A DNA stretch of 64,000 bases from Enoplolaimus lenunculus. Its lineage: Eukaryota; Nematoda; Enoplea; Enoplida; Thoracostomopsidae. The translations under genes were made by a program, and so were the position numbers. Shown here piece by piece: positions 13,293-25,372 of this stretch. Numbering within the stretch: the first letter of the stretch is position 1; each line of letters opens with the position of its first letter. The stretch lies in NCBI GenBank assembly GCA_030248215.1, contig JASANG010002922.1:1-64000 (forward strand), read 5' to 3'. The notes below the pieces were generated by a model. It was not told where the DNA came from. It saw only the letters and a program-made list of their open reading frames with translations, and ran no database searches.

Positions 13293-13921
13293 ATCAATGT
13301 TCTCACTTGTATCTTGCTTATGAATGGACAAAAATGTGGCTAAAATGGCATATGATATTCAATTCACATGGCGGGATGAACGCTAGCGGTCAAAGCGTAA
13401 TGGGATATGTGGTTTCGCAAAAAAGGTCGTTTGTTTTGGTGTTTGGTATTAATAAGCGGTGTTCGTGTTGTCATGAAAAAATTGAAAATTACGTTATTTT
13501 ATGGCCATAGTTGACGGTGAATAACGTATGAAACAAAATACAGATTGAAGAGATCAAAAGTATCATCGTGTAGCAGGTTGCAAGTTCAGGTGGCAAAATA
13601 CCGCAGTCGAAGGTCATCAAACTTAATGGAGCCAGATTCAAATGTGAAGACGGAGGTGGATAGTTAACAACTTCTGGCAGAAAGTCCACCGGAGCCGGAT
13701 GTAGACCGTTGGTTGTACCTTGTCATGTAGATAGTACACACATTAAATTTGTAAATTAAGATTACAGTTTTTAATACATGACTGATTATATAAAATGACA
13801 TAGAATTTACAGTTTTTAATACATGACTGATTATAAAAATGACATAGCTATTATATTATAAGACATTGTTTTGTTCGTGTTGGATTTTATCATGTCAATA
13901 AATGATTGGGTAGTATGTTTG
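13293..13921. other. Convergent intergenic region, PUF60 to tropomodulin
   Basis: About 630 bp between two converging stop codons. It holds a short near-tandem repeat (about 13,757-13,850; TTTACAGTTTTTAATACATG occurs in two slightly different copies). A plus-strand AATAAA lies at about 13,897 and could serve PUF60. No further coding exon is clear. Confidence 0.5.
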
Positions 13922-16900
13922 CTATTGAGCTGATTCGACTTGTTGTTGAGCACGAAATTTAGCCTCTTCTCGTCGCGTTATTCGTCCTGAAATAAAAATG
14001 TGAACCAGGGCGCATACGGAGGTAAAAAATATTCTAAGCCGGAATTTGAGTATGTTTGGCCGAAGATGGACATCTCGGTTAAACTTTGTTTAGGCGGTTC
14101 CAGTTTGAAAAATGAATTCCTGGTGAAAATCGCATGATGGATGATTTTTTGGAATTTTCTGGCACTTAAGCAGTCTCATCTCAAAAGAGCCTCTCTTCTG
14201 AAGCTACAGTATTTGGCCACAAACCATAGAAAGCTGCGCAGGCGTTCTGATCAGTTGAAGTTTTCCCTGTCAGCATATTCCAGTGTGCTGTGTGATCCAT
14301 TTCCTGTAAACTGTGACGTTTTCCGGCGAGACTGTAAAAGATTAACATTAAGCTTTAGACTATTTTGCTTAGGCTTAGATATAGGCTCATTCTTACGTTT
14401 ACGCTTAGTGTTAGGCTTAGGCTTAAGAATGTGCTTATACTGCTTTTCCGGCCCTGTTCGGTACATTGACCGTTTCCATTATGCAAATATCGAAAACTCG
14501 GTATGAGTTTATTGCGTATAAATATATTAGCTTTGCAATACAAATATTTGGCAACTGTTCGATTCGAAATAAAAATGATCAGATTCGTCCACATTCAAGA
14601 ATTTTGTGTCTCTTCACAATTCTCTCTATAAAATATTAATTTTTATACATCTTGGCATATTCTGTTAAATTTCAATGACTCAGTTTTCCACTGGTGTATC
14701 CATAAACCCCTTCCCACACAACTTTAGTACGAAAGTTGAGTGAAACTTACTGATTTCATTGTTCCGCAGTAACGTTTGATCGACTTTAATGCGAACCTCG
14801 TGTTTTCGGAACGTCAGCCCGACTTTAATCAGAGCTTTGTTTTCACATATTGCTTTGCCGATTGCCATCTCTGCAGTCGTACTGAATGTAACACCCTGAA
14901 AAAGTGAAAAAATATGAAATTCTCTAGAAAAGTAGATTTAAGATCGCAAATTGCGCCCATGTAAAGATCAAAGGCGGAACATTTCTTTTGTGGCACTGCA
15001 ATAGAGCAAGCTTAAGCTTTAGACTAATTTTTTGCTTGGCTTAGAAATGTATACTTCATGAAATTTTGAAAACATCGTATATTAGTTTAACAATTTTTTT
15101 TAATATTTTTGGCAGGGTACGTAAGTCATTATCAGTCTATTGCTTCCAGACGCTTCTGTACAGATCAGGGGGCGGACAATTTTTCCGCAGGACTGCAACA
15201 AAAAGCGTAAGCTTTTAGATTATTTTTTGCTTTATAGGCTTGCGCTCAAGCATAGGTTTATAGGCATGTGAAATAGTAAATATGACATCCATCGCTGCGA
15301 GAGTCCAACTGGGCTAAATCAATATTTGACCAGATTTGATATTAATAAAATTTCGTTTGACTTTGTTGCTCGTTTGGCTTGCAAGGGTTTCTTTATTGGG
15401 TTACTTTTGTCATACATGTCTGTAAAGGTCAAAATACATTGACAACCATAAAAATTCTACATCCGTCACTGTTTTACCTGATTAACAGCGTGAACTTCTT
15501 CCAATGATTGATTGATGTTTAACGCTTCGAACAGTCGTGCAATAAACTCGCCAGACAAATAGTTGGTTTCCAAATTCAAATATTTTAACGATTTGTTCAC
15601 TTGAAGCATTTCGATCAGAGGCTGAAATTACAATTGAAGTGTGTGCTTTCAAGTTTAAAAAGGCGTACGAATAGGGGGCTGGGTGGCCCGTGGCCCGGTA
15701 ACAATTACCAAGGTCAGGCATAGAGTTAAACTATAGCGTCACCTCGTTTGATATTATATGCGAAAAAATTGGCTGTCTTCTCGCTCGGAAGCCAATCATG
15801 CGTGCAAAGCGAGCTTGAAGCCAGACGCAATTTTTGGATTGAATTCATGCGGTGTTCTCAGAAATTCGAAAACAATTTTCCATGTTTTTTCTTTGTTTTT
15901 ACCTGTCGTGTGCGCATTCTGTAAAATTCCACCCGAAATTTTCGTTCAGTATATGTCCAATGGAAATCTGATCCATAGATCACCCTGTACTCAGTACAGG
16001 TTCCAGTGCTGGTTAAGCAAAGGGTAGCTGGTTAGGTTCAGCTGGCTCTATCATAGCTTTATCTAAAGCGTGAACGTAGAATTAAAAAACAAAAATAATT
16101 GATCACCTTAATAGTGTGTAGCGAATACAAATAGTTATACCTACTGTAGCGACCCTAATAAGAGGGTGTGGGGTAATAAGAGGGGGGAGGGGTCCCCATT
16201 TTGTGTCCCAATCAATAGGAGTCCGTATCCCGAATAAGAGTCCGTAAAAGCGGATAGTCTCTAAATCCGAATTAGAGTCCATGAAGGTCAGTTATTCCTA
16301 ATTGTAGTGCATAAATGACTCCAGGACAAAACAAAATTGAGTTCGAATCTTTACATTCCTAAGTATAACCTTGCATGATCGCTCAAGCTATTGGCGCAAG
16401 ACAAATAAACGTTTAATTCAACGGATAGTTGCAGTACCGGATATATATCAGTAACGAAGGGTGGCGGAGCGTAGGTTAAAAATAATAACAGTCCGTAACC
16501 AAATAACAAGGGGGGTACCCTATGGAGAGGCCAAATAAATATCAGTCCCCCTCTTATTCGGGTCACTACAGTCTAAACCTGAGTCGAAGCCTAAACCTAA
16601 GCCTAATCCCAAGCCCCAACCATCGTCTAAATCTGAGCTTCCCAGTTCCTATTTCCCCAGTCATCCGGTCCTTCTAATTGGGTAGGCCTCTATAATTAAT
16701 ATGGGCCTTAGAAATTAACTGCTTTGACCATACCAGACTAAAACATCTACGATAGAATCTAAATTTTTTTCATTACCTCAAGAGCGCTGTCTGATAAGTT
16801 GACGTTTGCCATACTTAATCGTTTGAGTTCTGTGTTGCTTCTGAGCGCATTCAATGCTCGCTGAATATCCGGAATCGGGAGTCGCTAAAACAAAATATCA

Positions 16901-19900
16901 TCAATAAAAGTAAGTGTGTTTAGCTTCATTAAAGTCAACAGAAAATTGTCGTTGCGGTTTAATAAAAAGTGCGCAGTCAGAAAGTTGAATTGGCATTAAC
17001 CTGGAATAATTTTTTAGAATTTAACACATTTCAAATATGGCAACCTTTGTAGTTCCCCCACAGTGGACACGTCCACCCCTCCGCCACAACAATTTGCTTT
17101 TCAGGGGGACTGCAGCCCCGATGAACCGCCAGCGAATTAAAACGATACTAAGCAGGATGAGAGGCTGCCGACCCCCCAAGCCCCCGCACTATAAGCGTTT
17201 CTCAAACTTAAGCGTCGAAACAGTTACAAAATTATTTCAATAACTTTAGTTCTTTCAATGATAAAATGCCTGTAGGGGGAACTACAAAACTGCTTCCAAT
17301 ATAATATTGCATACTTTCATATTGTTAATGTTGATTTCTGTCAACGTTGGGTCATTATCGACCAATCTCTGAACGCACAGCGCTAAATCTGTGTTATTTT
17401 CCGGTTCTGTGGGTCGTTCAACTGGCGGTAGTCCACATTTTGCGATTCCGGATGTTGTTTGATCTTAAACAGTTGTAGTTAATTTTGTAAACAGAACAAC
17501 AATATATATGTATGTATATATATGTTTCTTTTACTGTTCGGTGTAGTACCTTTTGAATGAAAAAATTTGGTCAAATACCAAGTTAACCAGAAACCTGGTC
17601 AAATACCAAGTTTTAACCAGATTGAAAATGAAACTGTGCTGAGCCAGGCAAGATGGAGACAACTGAAACCCTTTCGCTGGGGACTGCGAAGCGTGGATTT
17701 TCGCTGGAAACATAACTGTTTTTTCGCCGCGGGTTAAAAATTTAGGCTTTATTGTAGGTAAATAATTCTTATTAGAGTTTATTCTAAGTACAATCAGACA
17801 TTTTAGACAATATATACATCTCTAAGGAATCTCGTTTAAGTCGCCAGTCTACACGTTAAACCAAAAGGTCTTGGGAAAGGGGTGGTTGCGTGAACCCAAT
17901 ATAGGAAATTCTTAAGTCCTACACTTGCAGGTATTTACAGCGAGTATTTGCATATACTACTATTCGCAGCTGCAAGCTCTACGAAAAAATTTTGTAAGCA
18001 CAAATTTAACGACTTTCAATTGCAATTTCCCGTTACTAAATCTTGCGCATGTGTAATAACGGCGTTATGTTCAAAAAGTATTAATTATTTTATTAAAAAA
18101 AGATAAATATATTTTAATACCTGCCATCATTTGTTCAGCTTCATCCCATGATATAATACAATTTTCATTCATTGTTTCTGAAATTCGTGTAAAGTTTATA
18201 CTTATTAGCTTAATGACGCGAAAAAAATATCGGCCCTTGTAAAGATTAGGGCGAAACAATTTTCTGCGAAACTGCATTAGAGTAAAGCTTACGATTTAGA
18301 CAAATTTTTTTGCTTAGGGATGGGCTTAGGTTTAGCTTAGGATTAGGTTTAGGCTTAAGTATAAGTTCATTCTTACGCTTAGGCTACATTGCAAAAAATA
18401 ATGAGTCAAATTGATTCTCACCGAAATAGGCATTTCTGGACTACACAAACTGAGTCAAATTAGACTCCGCCAGAGTCAAATTTGACTCATTGCGCGACTC
18501 ACTGAGTTTAATTGGACTCTGACGGAGTCGAATTTTGACTCAGTTTGAGTAGTCCGGAAAAGCCTATTTCGGAGAGAGTCAATTTGACTCACCATTTTTT
18601 ACAGTGTAGGCTTAGGTTTAGGAAAATGCTTATACTAGTGTTACGGCCTTATTCTATACATTGGCCGAGGTAGCAAGATATAGATGAGCTATTCTCCGGC
18701 ATAAAAGTAGTAGCGGATCCAGAAGTTTCCAGAAAGGAAAAGATTGCGCGATATATAACAACTTACATAAAATTCCCGAGCGAAGCCAACTAGAAGCCAG
18801 ACGCCATTTTAGTGCTACACCTTAACATGAAGTCTTGGCTTTGATTCTGTTAGGAAGGCCTCTGCCCGTATGGCCCACTCCAGAATCATCCAGTGGCAGC
18901 TGGGTTCAATTTTTTTAATTAGCGAAGCAAACTGCTGAATTTCAAAATTTCAAAAATTTAACACATAGGAGTACTGTATATATTAGTTTCAAAAAATATG
19001 CTGGCCTTCAAAAGTAAACTATTTTCGTGTTTTAAAAATTATAACACCTATTTATTCCCGATTGATAAGTAAGGGCTGCTCATATGTGATATTCACACTG
19101 TAGTGACCCGAATAGGTGATAATAAGAGGGGGTCCCCATTTTGGGACCCAATCAATAGGAGTCCGTACTGTTGCGACCCGATTAAGGAGGGGTAATAAGA
19201 AGAGGTTCCTCATTTTGGGACCCAATCGATAGGAGTCTGTAATATAAGAGTCCGTAAGCGGATAGAGTCCCTAAACCCTAATTAGAGTCCATAAATGTCA
19301 AATAACCCTAATTGTAGCGCATAAATGACTCCAGGACCAAATAACTTTGAGTTCGAAACTTTAAAGCATACTTAAGTGTTGAAAGTACATTCTTAAGTAT
19401 AACCTTGCGTTCGCTCAAGCTATTGACACAAGACAAATAAACATTTGATTCAACGGACAGTTGCCGTACCAGATATATATCAGTAACGAAGGATGGCGGA
19501 ACGTGGGTTAAAATATATAACTGTCCGTAACCGAATAACAGGGGTACCCTTTGGACAGACCAAACAAATATCAGTCCTCCCCTCTTATTCGCTTCGCTAT
19601 TACATGGCACTAATGTCAATTGCGAAAATAGTAAACGCAGGCGTACCGGATTTGCCTCAAAATATACTTTACACGTTCAGAGAACGAGAAAGTCACACTC
19701 GACAGACAGTTTTAAAAGAGCAAAGTTGTACCAAACAGTTTCAATTGCAATTGTTTTTTTACAGTTAAAAACTTGAAATTTTATAATAACAAATTAACGC
19801 ACATTTTAAGTAATAAAACCCATTTCTTTCACTAAAAAATTCAAGTTCTTCTAAGTGAAAACTATAAGGCAGCGAACGCAGCTAAAAGCATCTATACACG

Positions 19901-22683
19901 ACGAATGATGTTCGTAGAAGAAGAATAAGTTTGGATAGATTGCGCTATTATTTCATATCTTGGCCCATGTAAAGATCAGGGGCAGAACGCTTTTCTGTGG
20001 GACTAGAAAAGAGTTAACTTAAGCTTTAGACTAACTTTTTGCTTGGCTTATGCTTAGGCTTACGCTTAGGCTTAGGAATATGCCCAGTTTTACGCTTAGG
20101 CTTAGGCTTAGGCACAGGTTTTAGGCTTAGGAGCATGGCTATAATACTGTTCCGCCCCTGTTCTTTACATTGGTCCATATCTTTATTGTTAGGAACTGTT
20201 GAATACGATATACTATAAAATCGCCATATTGTGAGACCCCTATAAAGTTCACAGTTTTCTTGGGAGTACATAAATATATATTGAAATATATACTGCAAAC
20301 AATGGTGAGTCAAATTGAGTCTCTCCGAAATAGGCTTTTCGGCACTACACAAACTGAGTCAAATTCGACTCCGCCGGAGTCAAATTCGACCGACTAAGCG
20401 ACTCAAGTGTGTCGAATTTGACTCTGGCGGAGTCGAACTTGACTTAGTTTGTGTAGTCCGGAAAAGGCTATTTCGGAGAAAGTCAATTTGAATCACTATT
20501 TTTTGCAGTGATCAGGGTGCAGCCGGACGGTTGCCTCTGGCTTTGGCTTCGGTAGAAAGTCTACCTCCGATTCCACCTCCGGTAAAATTTTTGCCGGAAG
20601 TTCCGGCAATTTCGGTAGTGAAATTGGGCACAGTTTTTACAAAATTTATCTGTTAGGCGTGTTTTGTTATATAACTTTTACCACAAATTGAGGAAAATTC
20701 TCCGTTTATTTTAACGTCTTGATTTGACTCCATTTCCTGGTCCGGTAAGTTTTGTTGACCTCAGGCTCCGGCTCCGGTATATTTTACCTCAGGTTGCACC
20801 TCGATATTTATTATTATAAATATATATACTATATTTTGCCAATAGAATACCTCTGGACCATAGTCAAGCTAACTTCGAGCCCATCCCTCAAATATGACAC
20901 TGGAATACTCATGCCATGTGTCTATGGGTTGACTGCCCGATATATAGAACAGGGCCGGATTGTTTTTCTGCAGGGCTGTTTAAGTTTTAGACTAAACTAT
21001 ATTGCTTGCTTAGACTTAGGCTTAGGATTAGGAATAGGCTCATTCTTACGCTTAGGCTTCGGCTTAGGCTTAGAAATATGTTCATATTACTGTTCCGGTC
21101 CTGTTATACCTGGGCCGGTTCACTTATAAGCTTAATATTTTCCGATTAAAACTTGGTTTCGAACTTATCAGCATGGCATGTGTCAAAATAACTTCTCCAG
21201 CGCTGATACGCGAACGTATATACAAGGAGAGGAATAAGATACATTTTCTATTAAAAAATTTGTGGGCAGACCCCAAAAAAGCACATTTTAAGAATATTAT
21301 CATCTAAAGTACCAGTAAGAAACTGAAATGAACAGACACCCGCCGGACATAAACCAGCTGTTTTGTTAAATATTTAATAAAATTGAAACTCTTAAGATTG
21401 ATAGAGTTTTCAATCTGCGCGTGGTTGGAGCGACTGTTTCCAGGTTAAAATGGCTGGGTTACGACCACATACCAACGTTTCATCTCACAAATTTTGCCTG
21501 GTTTTAATAGAAAAACGTTCGAATGAAGTCTGTCGAAAAATACGAGCTGTTAAAACCAGGTTACATATTTGCAAAACAAAAATACCGTTTTATTGTACAT
21601 GAATTGAAAAATACTATTGAACGAAACGGTTTCGAAATATACACAGGAAATTAGCCTGGTTTCTGGTGACGGGGCTCACCCCTCGTTTATTCCACCCGCA
21701 ACAGGCGTCGAAACAGCTAAGATTTATCATTAAGGGTGATGTTCTAAAATGACATTCGCTTCTCGCTCGCTTCACTCGTGAGATTATTTACTATTTTCAG
21801 TTAGCGCACGGCCCTTACATTTAGAAATTTGTGTTTTCGCCATTAACCCTTTTTCACATGAATATTTTCTATTTCCCCTGAGACATACTTTTATGCTAGG
21901 ATTCGAACTCCAGTGACTGGAGTGGGAGACGTACACCATCACCACTCAGCTATAGGAGCTTGACGCTCGAGCCCGAGGGGGCTCTCACGTTTTATGGTGA
22001 TATAGTACTATGTATACGTGTTGCAATTGTTAATTAACGTATATATACTGTGCTGAATTGCCTATAGGTAACTCAACGTGAGAAGGGGTTAAACTTTGAA
22101 ATTAGTAAAAGGTCCGGCTCAAAATTTGATTGGTACGATTTGTACTTTTCTGTGATCCGAGTTATTATATTAACCTGAACCTTGTGGCGAAATGTGCTCG
22201 CTCAACCTGCTCCAGTATGAACTCTTTTAGTCTCAACCCTAAAATGTGGGCGAAAGTGTACGGCCCATTTATAGAACAACTGCCGGATCGTTTTCCGGAG
22301 GGTCTATAATAGACTCAGTTTAAGCTTTAGACTATATGCTTAGACTTAGGCTTCAGCTTAAGTTTAGGCTCAGCAATAGGCTCATCCATACGTTTAGGCT
22401 TAGGCTTAAGCTTAGGAATATGCTTTATACTACTTTTCTAGTTTTCCGGACCTGTTCTATACATGGGCCAAGTGTACTATAGCGTCAATATTTCTGAAAT
22501 TACCATAAATTCGCTGTCCTTAAACGTACTCAGCAATTCATTAACATCATCATTTGATGCTTCAACGGTAAATGAATCCAACGCAGATTCCAGCTCTTCT
22601 TCGCTCATTTCAAGCGCGTCTTGATAGAAATTTTTGAAAATTGCATTTTTTGACACAAATTCGTGTTCCGGTGTTGCTGTCAT
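13922..22683 (-). CDS. TMOD: Tropomodulin (actin pointed-end capping protein)
   Basis: Cytoskeletal protein that caps actin pointed ends together with tropomyosin. Exons in transcription order: 22504-22683 (ATG; acidic MSEEELESALDSF), 18121-18177, 17315-17463, 16777-16884, 15478-15621, 14751-14895, 13922-13986 (stop TAG). The C-terminal leucine-rich domain is clear: LVDNDPTLTEININNM, then LPIPDIQRALNALRSN, SLKYLNLETNYLSGEF and ALIKVGLTFRKHEVRIK, each aligning in order with vertebrate tropomodulin, ending in a basic-to-Gln tail. Phases agree from the second exon on. The first listed exon ends in phase 0 and the next needs phase 1, so at least one exon between 18,178 and 22,503 is missing from this model, probably the tropomyosin/actin-binding N-terminal part. 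Its introns are full of MITEs. Confidence 0.87.
14303..14471. mobile_element. MITE, TTAGGC-bearing family (diverged)
   Basis: Intronic copy in tropomodulin. It carries the shared internal AAGCTTTAGACTA block, TTAGGC-like repeats, and a right end reading TTTTCCGGCCCTGTTC...ACATTGACC. The left end is degraded. Confidence 0.6.
14955..15052. mobile_element. MITE fragment, TTAGGC-bearing family
   Basis: Only the left half is present: GCCCATGTAAAGATCA, GGCGGAAC, then AAGCTTAAGCTTTAGACTAA and a short TTGGCTTAG stretch. A second, weaker fragment of the same half lies at about 15,160-15,270. Confidence 0.6.
16144..16571. mobile_element. MITE family E (CTGTAGTGACCCGAATAAGA ends)
   Basis: Inverted ends CTGTAGCGACCCTAATAAG and CTTATTCGGGTCACTACAG bound about 430 bp. 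The same family occurs at 19,098, 25,373, 31,318 and 45,958; other copies have TA target duplications. No transposase is encoded. Confidence 0.85.
17046..17288. mobile_element. MITE with TTTGTAGTTCCCCC ends
   Basis: Inverted ends TTTGTAGTTCCCCCACA and TGTAGGGGGAACTACAAA bound 243 bp of otherwise unmatched sequence in a tropomodulin intron. No clear target duplication was seen. Confidence 0.65.
18232..18666. mobile_element. MITE, TTAGGC-bearing family, interrupted by another MITE
   Basis: The left end GGCCCTTGTAAAG and right end CTATACATTGGCC bound TTAGGC-type repeats. The array is split at 18,386 by a family B element (18387-18606), after which the TAGGCTTAGG repeat resumes. Confidence 0.8.
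18387..18606. mobile_element. Palindromic MITE family B (GAGTCAAATTGACTC), nested
   Basis: Ends are CATTGCAAAAAATAATGAGT and its counterpart ACTCACCATTTTTTACAGTG, with TA on both sides (18385-18386, 18607-18608). Most of the 220 bp is one long imperfect palindrome built of GAGTC/GACTC words. It is inserted inside the TTAGGC MITE. Confidence 0.85.
19098..19604. mobile_element. MITE family E, rearranged copy
   Basis: Starts CTGTAGTGACCCGAATA. After about 70 bp a second family E end (CTGTTGCGACCCGATTA, about 19,168) begins, so the left part is duplicated. The interior then runs to a right end at about 19,590-19,604 that is mutated. Confidence 0.75.
19972..20175. mobile_element. MITE, TTAGGC-bearing family, complete
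   Basis: Ends GGCCCATGTAAAGATCAGGG and CAGGGG-type complement CCCCTGTTCTTTACATTGGT(C). Perfect 8-bp target duplication CATATCTT at 19964-19971 and 20176-20183, the length typical of hAT transposons. The interior is largely TTAGGC and close variants. Confidence 0.9.
20293..20510. mobile_element. Palindromic MITE family B
   Basis: Second copy of the GAGTC-rich palindrome: CTGCAAACAATGGTGAGTC at one end, ACTATTTTTTGCAGTG at the other, preceded by TA. CTCCGAAATAGGC and ACTACACAAACTGAGTC are shared with the 18,387 copy. Confidence 0.85.
20514..20800. mobile_element. hAT-like fragment (CAGGGTGCAGCCGG)
   Basis: Begins CAGGGTGCAGCCGG, close to the end of the intact hAT element at 63,083. Contains CCGGAAGTTCCGG and GGTTGCACCTCG at about 20,790-20,802, which may be the other end. 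Diverged. Confidence 0.45.
20935..21116. mobile_element. MITE, TTAGGC-bearing family
   Basis: Ends GCCCGATATATAGAACAGGG and CCGGTCCTGTTATACCTGGG(CC). Flanking 8-bp repeats GGTTGACT and GGTTCACT (one mismatch). TTAGGC variants fill the middle. Confidence 0.85.
21894..21990 (-). repeat. tRNA-derived SINE-like sequence (family S)
   Basis: On the minus strand it has an A-box-like TAGCTGAGTGG and a B-box-like AGTTCGAATCC, preceded by GGGCTCGAGCGTC. The same arrangement recurs at 33,906 (+) and, degraded, at 43,845 (+). The recurrence with shared leader sequence says repeat family, not a functional tRNA. Confidence 0.65.
22262..22469. mobile_element. MITE, TTAGGC-bearing family, complete
   Basis: Ends GGCCCATTTATAGAACA and TGTTCTATACATGGGCC with a perfect 8-bp target duplication AAGTGTAC (22254-22261 and 22470-22477). 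It lies 27 bp from the 5' splice site of the first tropomodulin exon. Confidence 0.92.
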
Positions 22684-22745
22684 TGTTATTTAAATTTTAA
22701 ATATACTTAGTAGCACAAAACTAAACACAAATATGTAAAGAACAA

Positions 22746-23627
22746 TGGCTGGGTTTCTGAAATCTTGGTTAAGTATTGACTTAAGTTATACTTTAGTAAT
22801 TACTTAAGTCACCGACTTAAGTAATTACTTAACTTTTTGAGCAAATACAAACAAACGCCTATGTGAGCTATTGTTATAAAAAGGAAGTAATAGTTTCGTT
22901 TTGATTAAGCAGACTTCATCAGTCTGCAATTTCAATGAAACCAAGGTTAGTATGCCTTCAAATTTAGTCATGGGTCATCCACGTTATACTGTCTACGCTA
23001 CTGTAAAAAATTGTCCCCACGTACGAGCCCCTAAGTCTGTAATTTTATTGTTTCCAAATTACATGTCCAAATGTCACTCATGTCCTGTATAGACCCTGCT
23101 GACAACTCGCACTCTCTCTAAACGACCTATGCTTGGTCACGTTGCCGTCTATACCCATGCTTAATTGTCAATACGTTATTTAAAAAACAACTGTTTTGTC
23201 CAGAGTCTGTCAGAAGGGACTCAGAATATTTTATAACACAAAGTTTGTCGGAAGGAACTTTGCTTTGCAATTATACAGGGTCTGTTCGAAGGAACTCGTA
23301 TTGTCAGACACTGTGTCCAGACAGTGTCTACATTGTCTTTAGTCCCTTCGAAGGACCTGCTTTCAAAACCCACTATCTAGTTACACCTTCTGTGAAGTCC
23401 TTATAGCTTAAGGACATTGTCGTTTTGTCCCGCCCTTAAAACCAGGTGGGTGGACAATTTTTTACAGTAGCGTAGACTGTATTACGTGGATGACCCATCA
23501 GCGACTTATAAGTATTTACTTTAACTTAAGTATGCTTCTAAAAACGTCAAATTGGTTAAGTAATTACTTAGCACGTATATACTTAAGTACTAAATTATAC
23601 TTAAACAGGGATTTGGAAACCCAGCCA
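22746..23627. mobile_element. MITE family G (TGGCTGGGTTTC ends) with nested element
   Basis: Inverted ends TGGCTGGGTTTC and GAAACCCAGCCA. The subterminal parts are rich in ACTTAAGTAATTACTTAAG palindromes. The middle is occupied by a separate element (22971-23497). Without it the element would be about 355 bp. Confidence 0.8.
22971..23497. mobile_element. Nested MITE (TGGGTCATCCACG ends)
   Basis: Long inverted ends of about 46 bp: TGGGTCATCCACGTTATACT at the left, its near-perfect complement at the right (GTATTACGTGGATGACCCA). A possible 3-bp target duplication TCA flanks it. The interior has repeated GTC(A/G)GAAGGGACT-type words in both orientations. Confidence 0.85.
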
Positions 23628-24887
23628 ATATCTATAATTAATATACTTATACAAAGAAGCTTTAGCCGGCCAATGTATACAACAGGGCTGTAACAGTTGT
23701 TTAAGCATATTCCAAAAACCTAAGTCTAAAGCCTAAGCCTTAAGTCAATGTGTAAAAAGAGGTAATACCTGAGCGCCTATGTTTATGCCACAGCAAACAA
23801 ATCGGTCGAAAGCTTGAAACTATTCTATTGCAGTAATACAGAAAAACGTTCAGCCCTTGATCTTTTTGGCTTGGTTTCATGCTGTTTCTGTTTCTTGCGC
23901 TCATTTACTTTTAACTCCTTTACGCCATAACAGGTTTAAATTTCATAAGACCAATTTCAGCTCTTTGGTATTAAGGTAGCCTGGTCCCTTTCAGTTCAAA
24001 AGGAACTTTGGCAGGAAAATCAGCAAAAATATTAAGACCTGTCCAGTATGACAATACCAAAAGTCCATGGTACCTAATAGCTTATAGAGACTGGCTGAGT
24101 TGTAGAAACATGACTTGAGTTCAATGTTTACATACGTCAAAATTTGATTTAAAGTTTTATATATCTGGCCAATGGTGATGGATATTAATGATGTTTCGAA
24201 CTGTCAGAGGTATTGTAAAAACGCCGAAAAAAAGTCTTACGCAACTATATGTATCCAAAATCTCAAATTAAGCTAAAAAACGATTTTTACAGAAACGCAT
24301 TCTAAAAGTTTTGCGTTTCAAAATTTTTAAATTTGTTATTTGAACATTTTTGTCAAATTTCTCATAGCATCGATGCTTGGATGCTTTTTAAGTTATAAGA
24401 GTTTGTTGGAAGAAAACTTGTTTCAAACTGTACTCAAACGACGCCAAAACGACAAAACAACATTAGCTCTAAATACAGCAAATTCAGCATAAAAATTCTA
24501 ACAGTCGTTTTTTGCTGCGAGAGTAAAGGTTTTAGGGATTTAAAAAACACTTGGGATGTTTTTAATGTTACGTCCAAAGCTAAGGCTGTGAGAGTAGTAT
24601 TTATTAGGCTGAAATCGCAATTATGACCATTATGTCGCACGTAATGGTGAACAATGTAAGGTTATGTTGTAAAATTGTGTAAACGCCAAAAACTAAAAAA
24701 TTCTAATCTTTTACGTTTCACTCGCGCAAGCTTTAGGCAAGTTTAGAATTTGGACAAAAACTCACCGAAACTTTAGTCTAAACCTAAATTTTTGCCTAAA
24801 TCTTTACCTAAGCCTAAAGCTTTCAGCTGAATTGTAGCTCTTGTAAGGTCCACACCCAAAAATACGCTCAACCAGATATCAAAAATA

Positions 24888-25018
24888 TTAAAAAAAAAAA
24901 AAAAAAAAAGACAGGGGAAGAAAAAAAAAAGGGGGGGAAAAAAAAAACCAGACAACCAAAAAAAAACCCACCACAACCACAAAAAAAAAAAAATCAAAGA
25001 AACCCCAAAAAAACTTAA
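24888..25018. repeat. A-rich low-complexity tract
   Basis: Long A runs broken by short G and C runs (for example GGGGGGG inside A10+ stretches). It sits where a TTAGGC MITE interior would be expected: TTTAGTC/CCTAAGCC words lie before it and ATGCTTATACTACTGTC with ACATTGGCC after it. May be a badly resolved consensus. Confidence 0.6.
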
Positions 25019-25372
25019 CAAACCTCTACCATGCTTATACTACTGTCAACGACCCTGTTCTATACATTGGCCAACAGATGTAGTCAGCAAACTAGGCTGG
25101 CAGTAAATAAACAGCGAAACAGTAGTAATTTCTATTTTAAATCAATTTGTTTGCTGTAAAAGTTCCAAAACAAAAAGATTTAAAACATTCTTTGCATTCC
25201 TTACATTAAAATAAATGGAATTCAGCAAACGGATATTTGTTTTTTCGCTTAAAATTATGAGTGACTCAAAATTGCAGCTAATTTTGTAAGTTTCTGGACG
25301 AAACCTGCGTCAAAGACCACTGATGAATAAAAAACAACAGCTTTTTCTAGCTATTAAAACTTTGTTGCGGTA

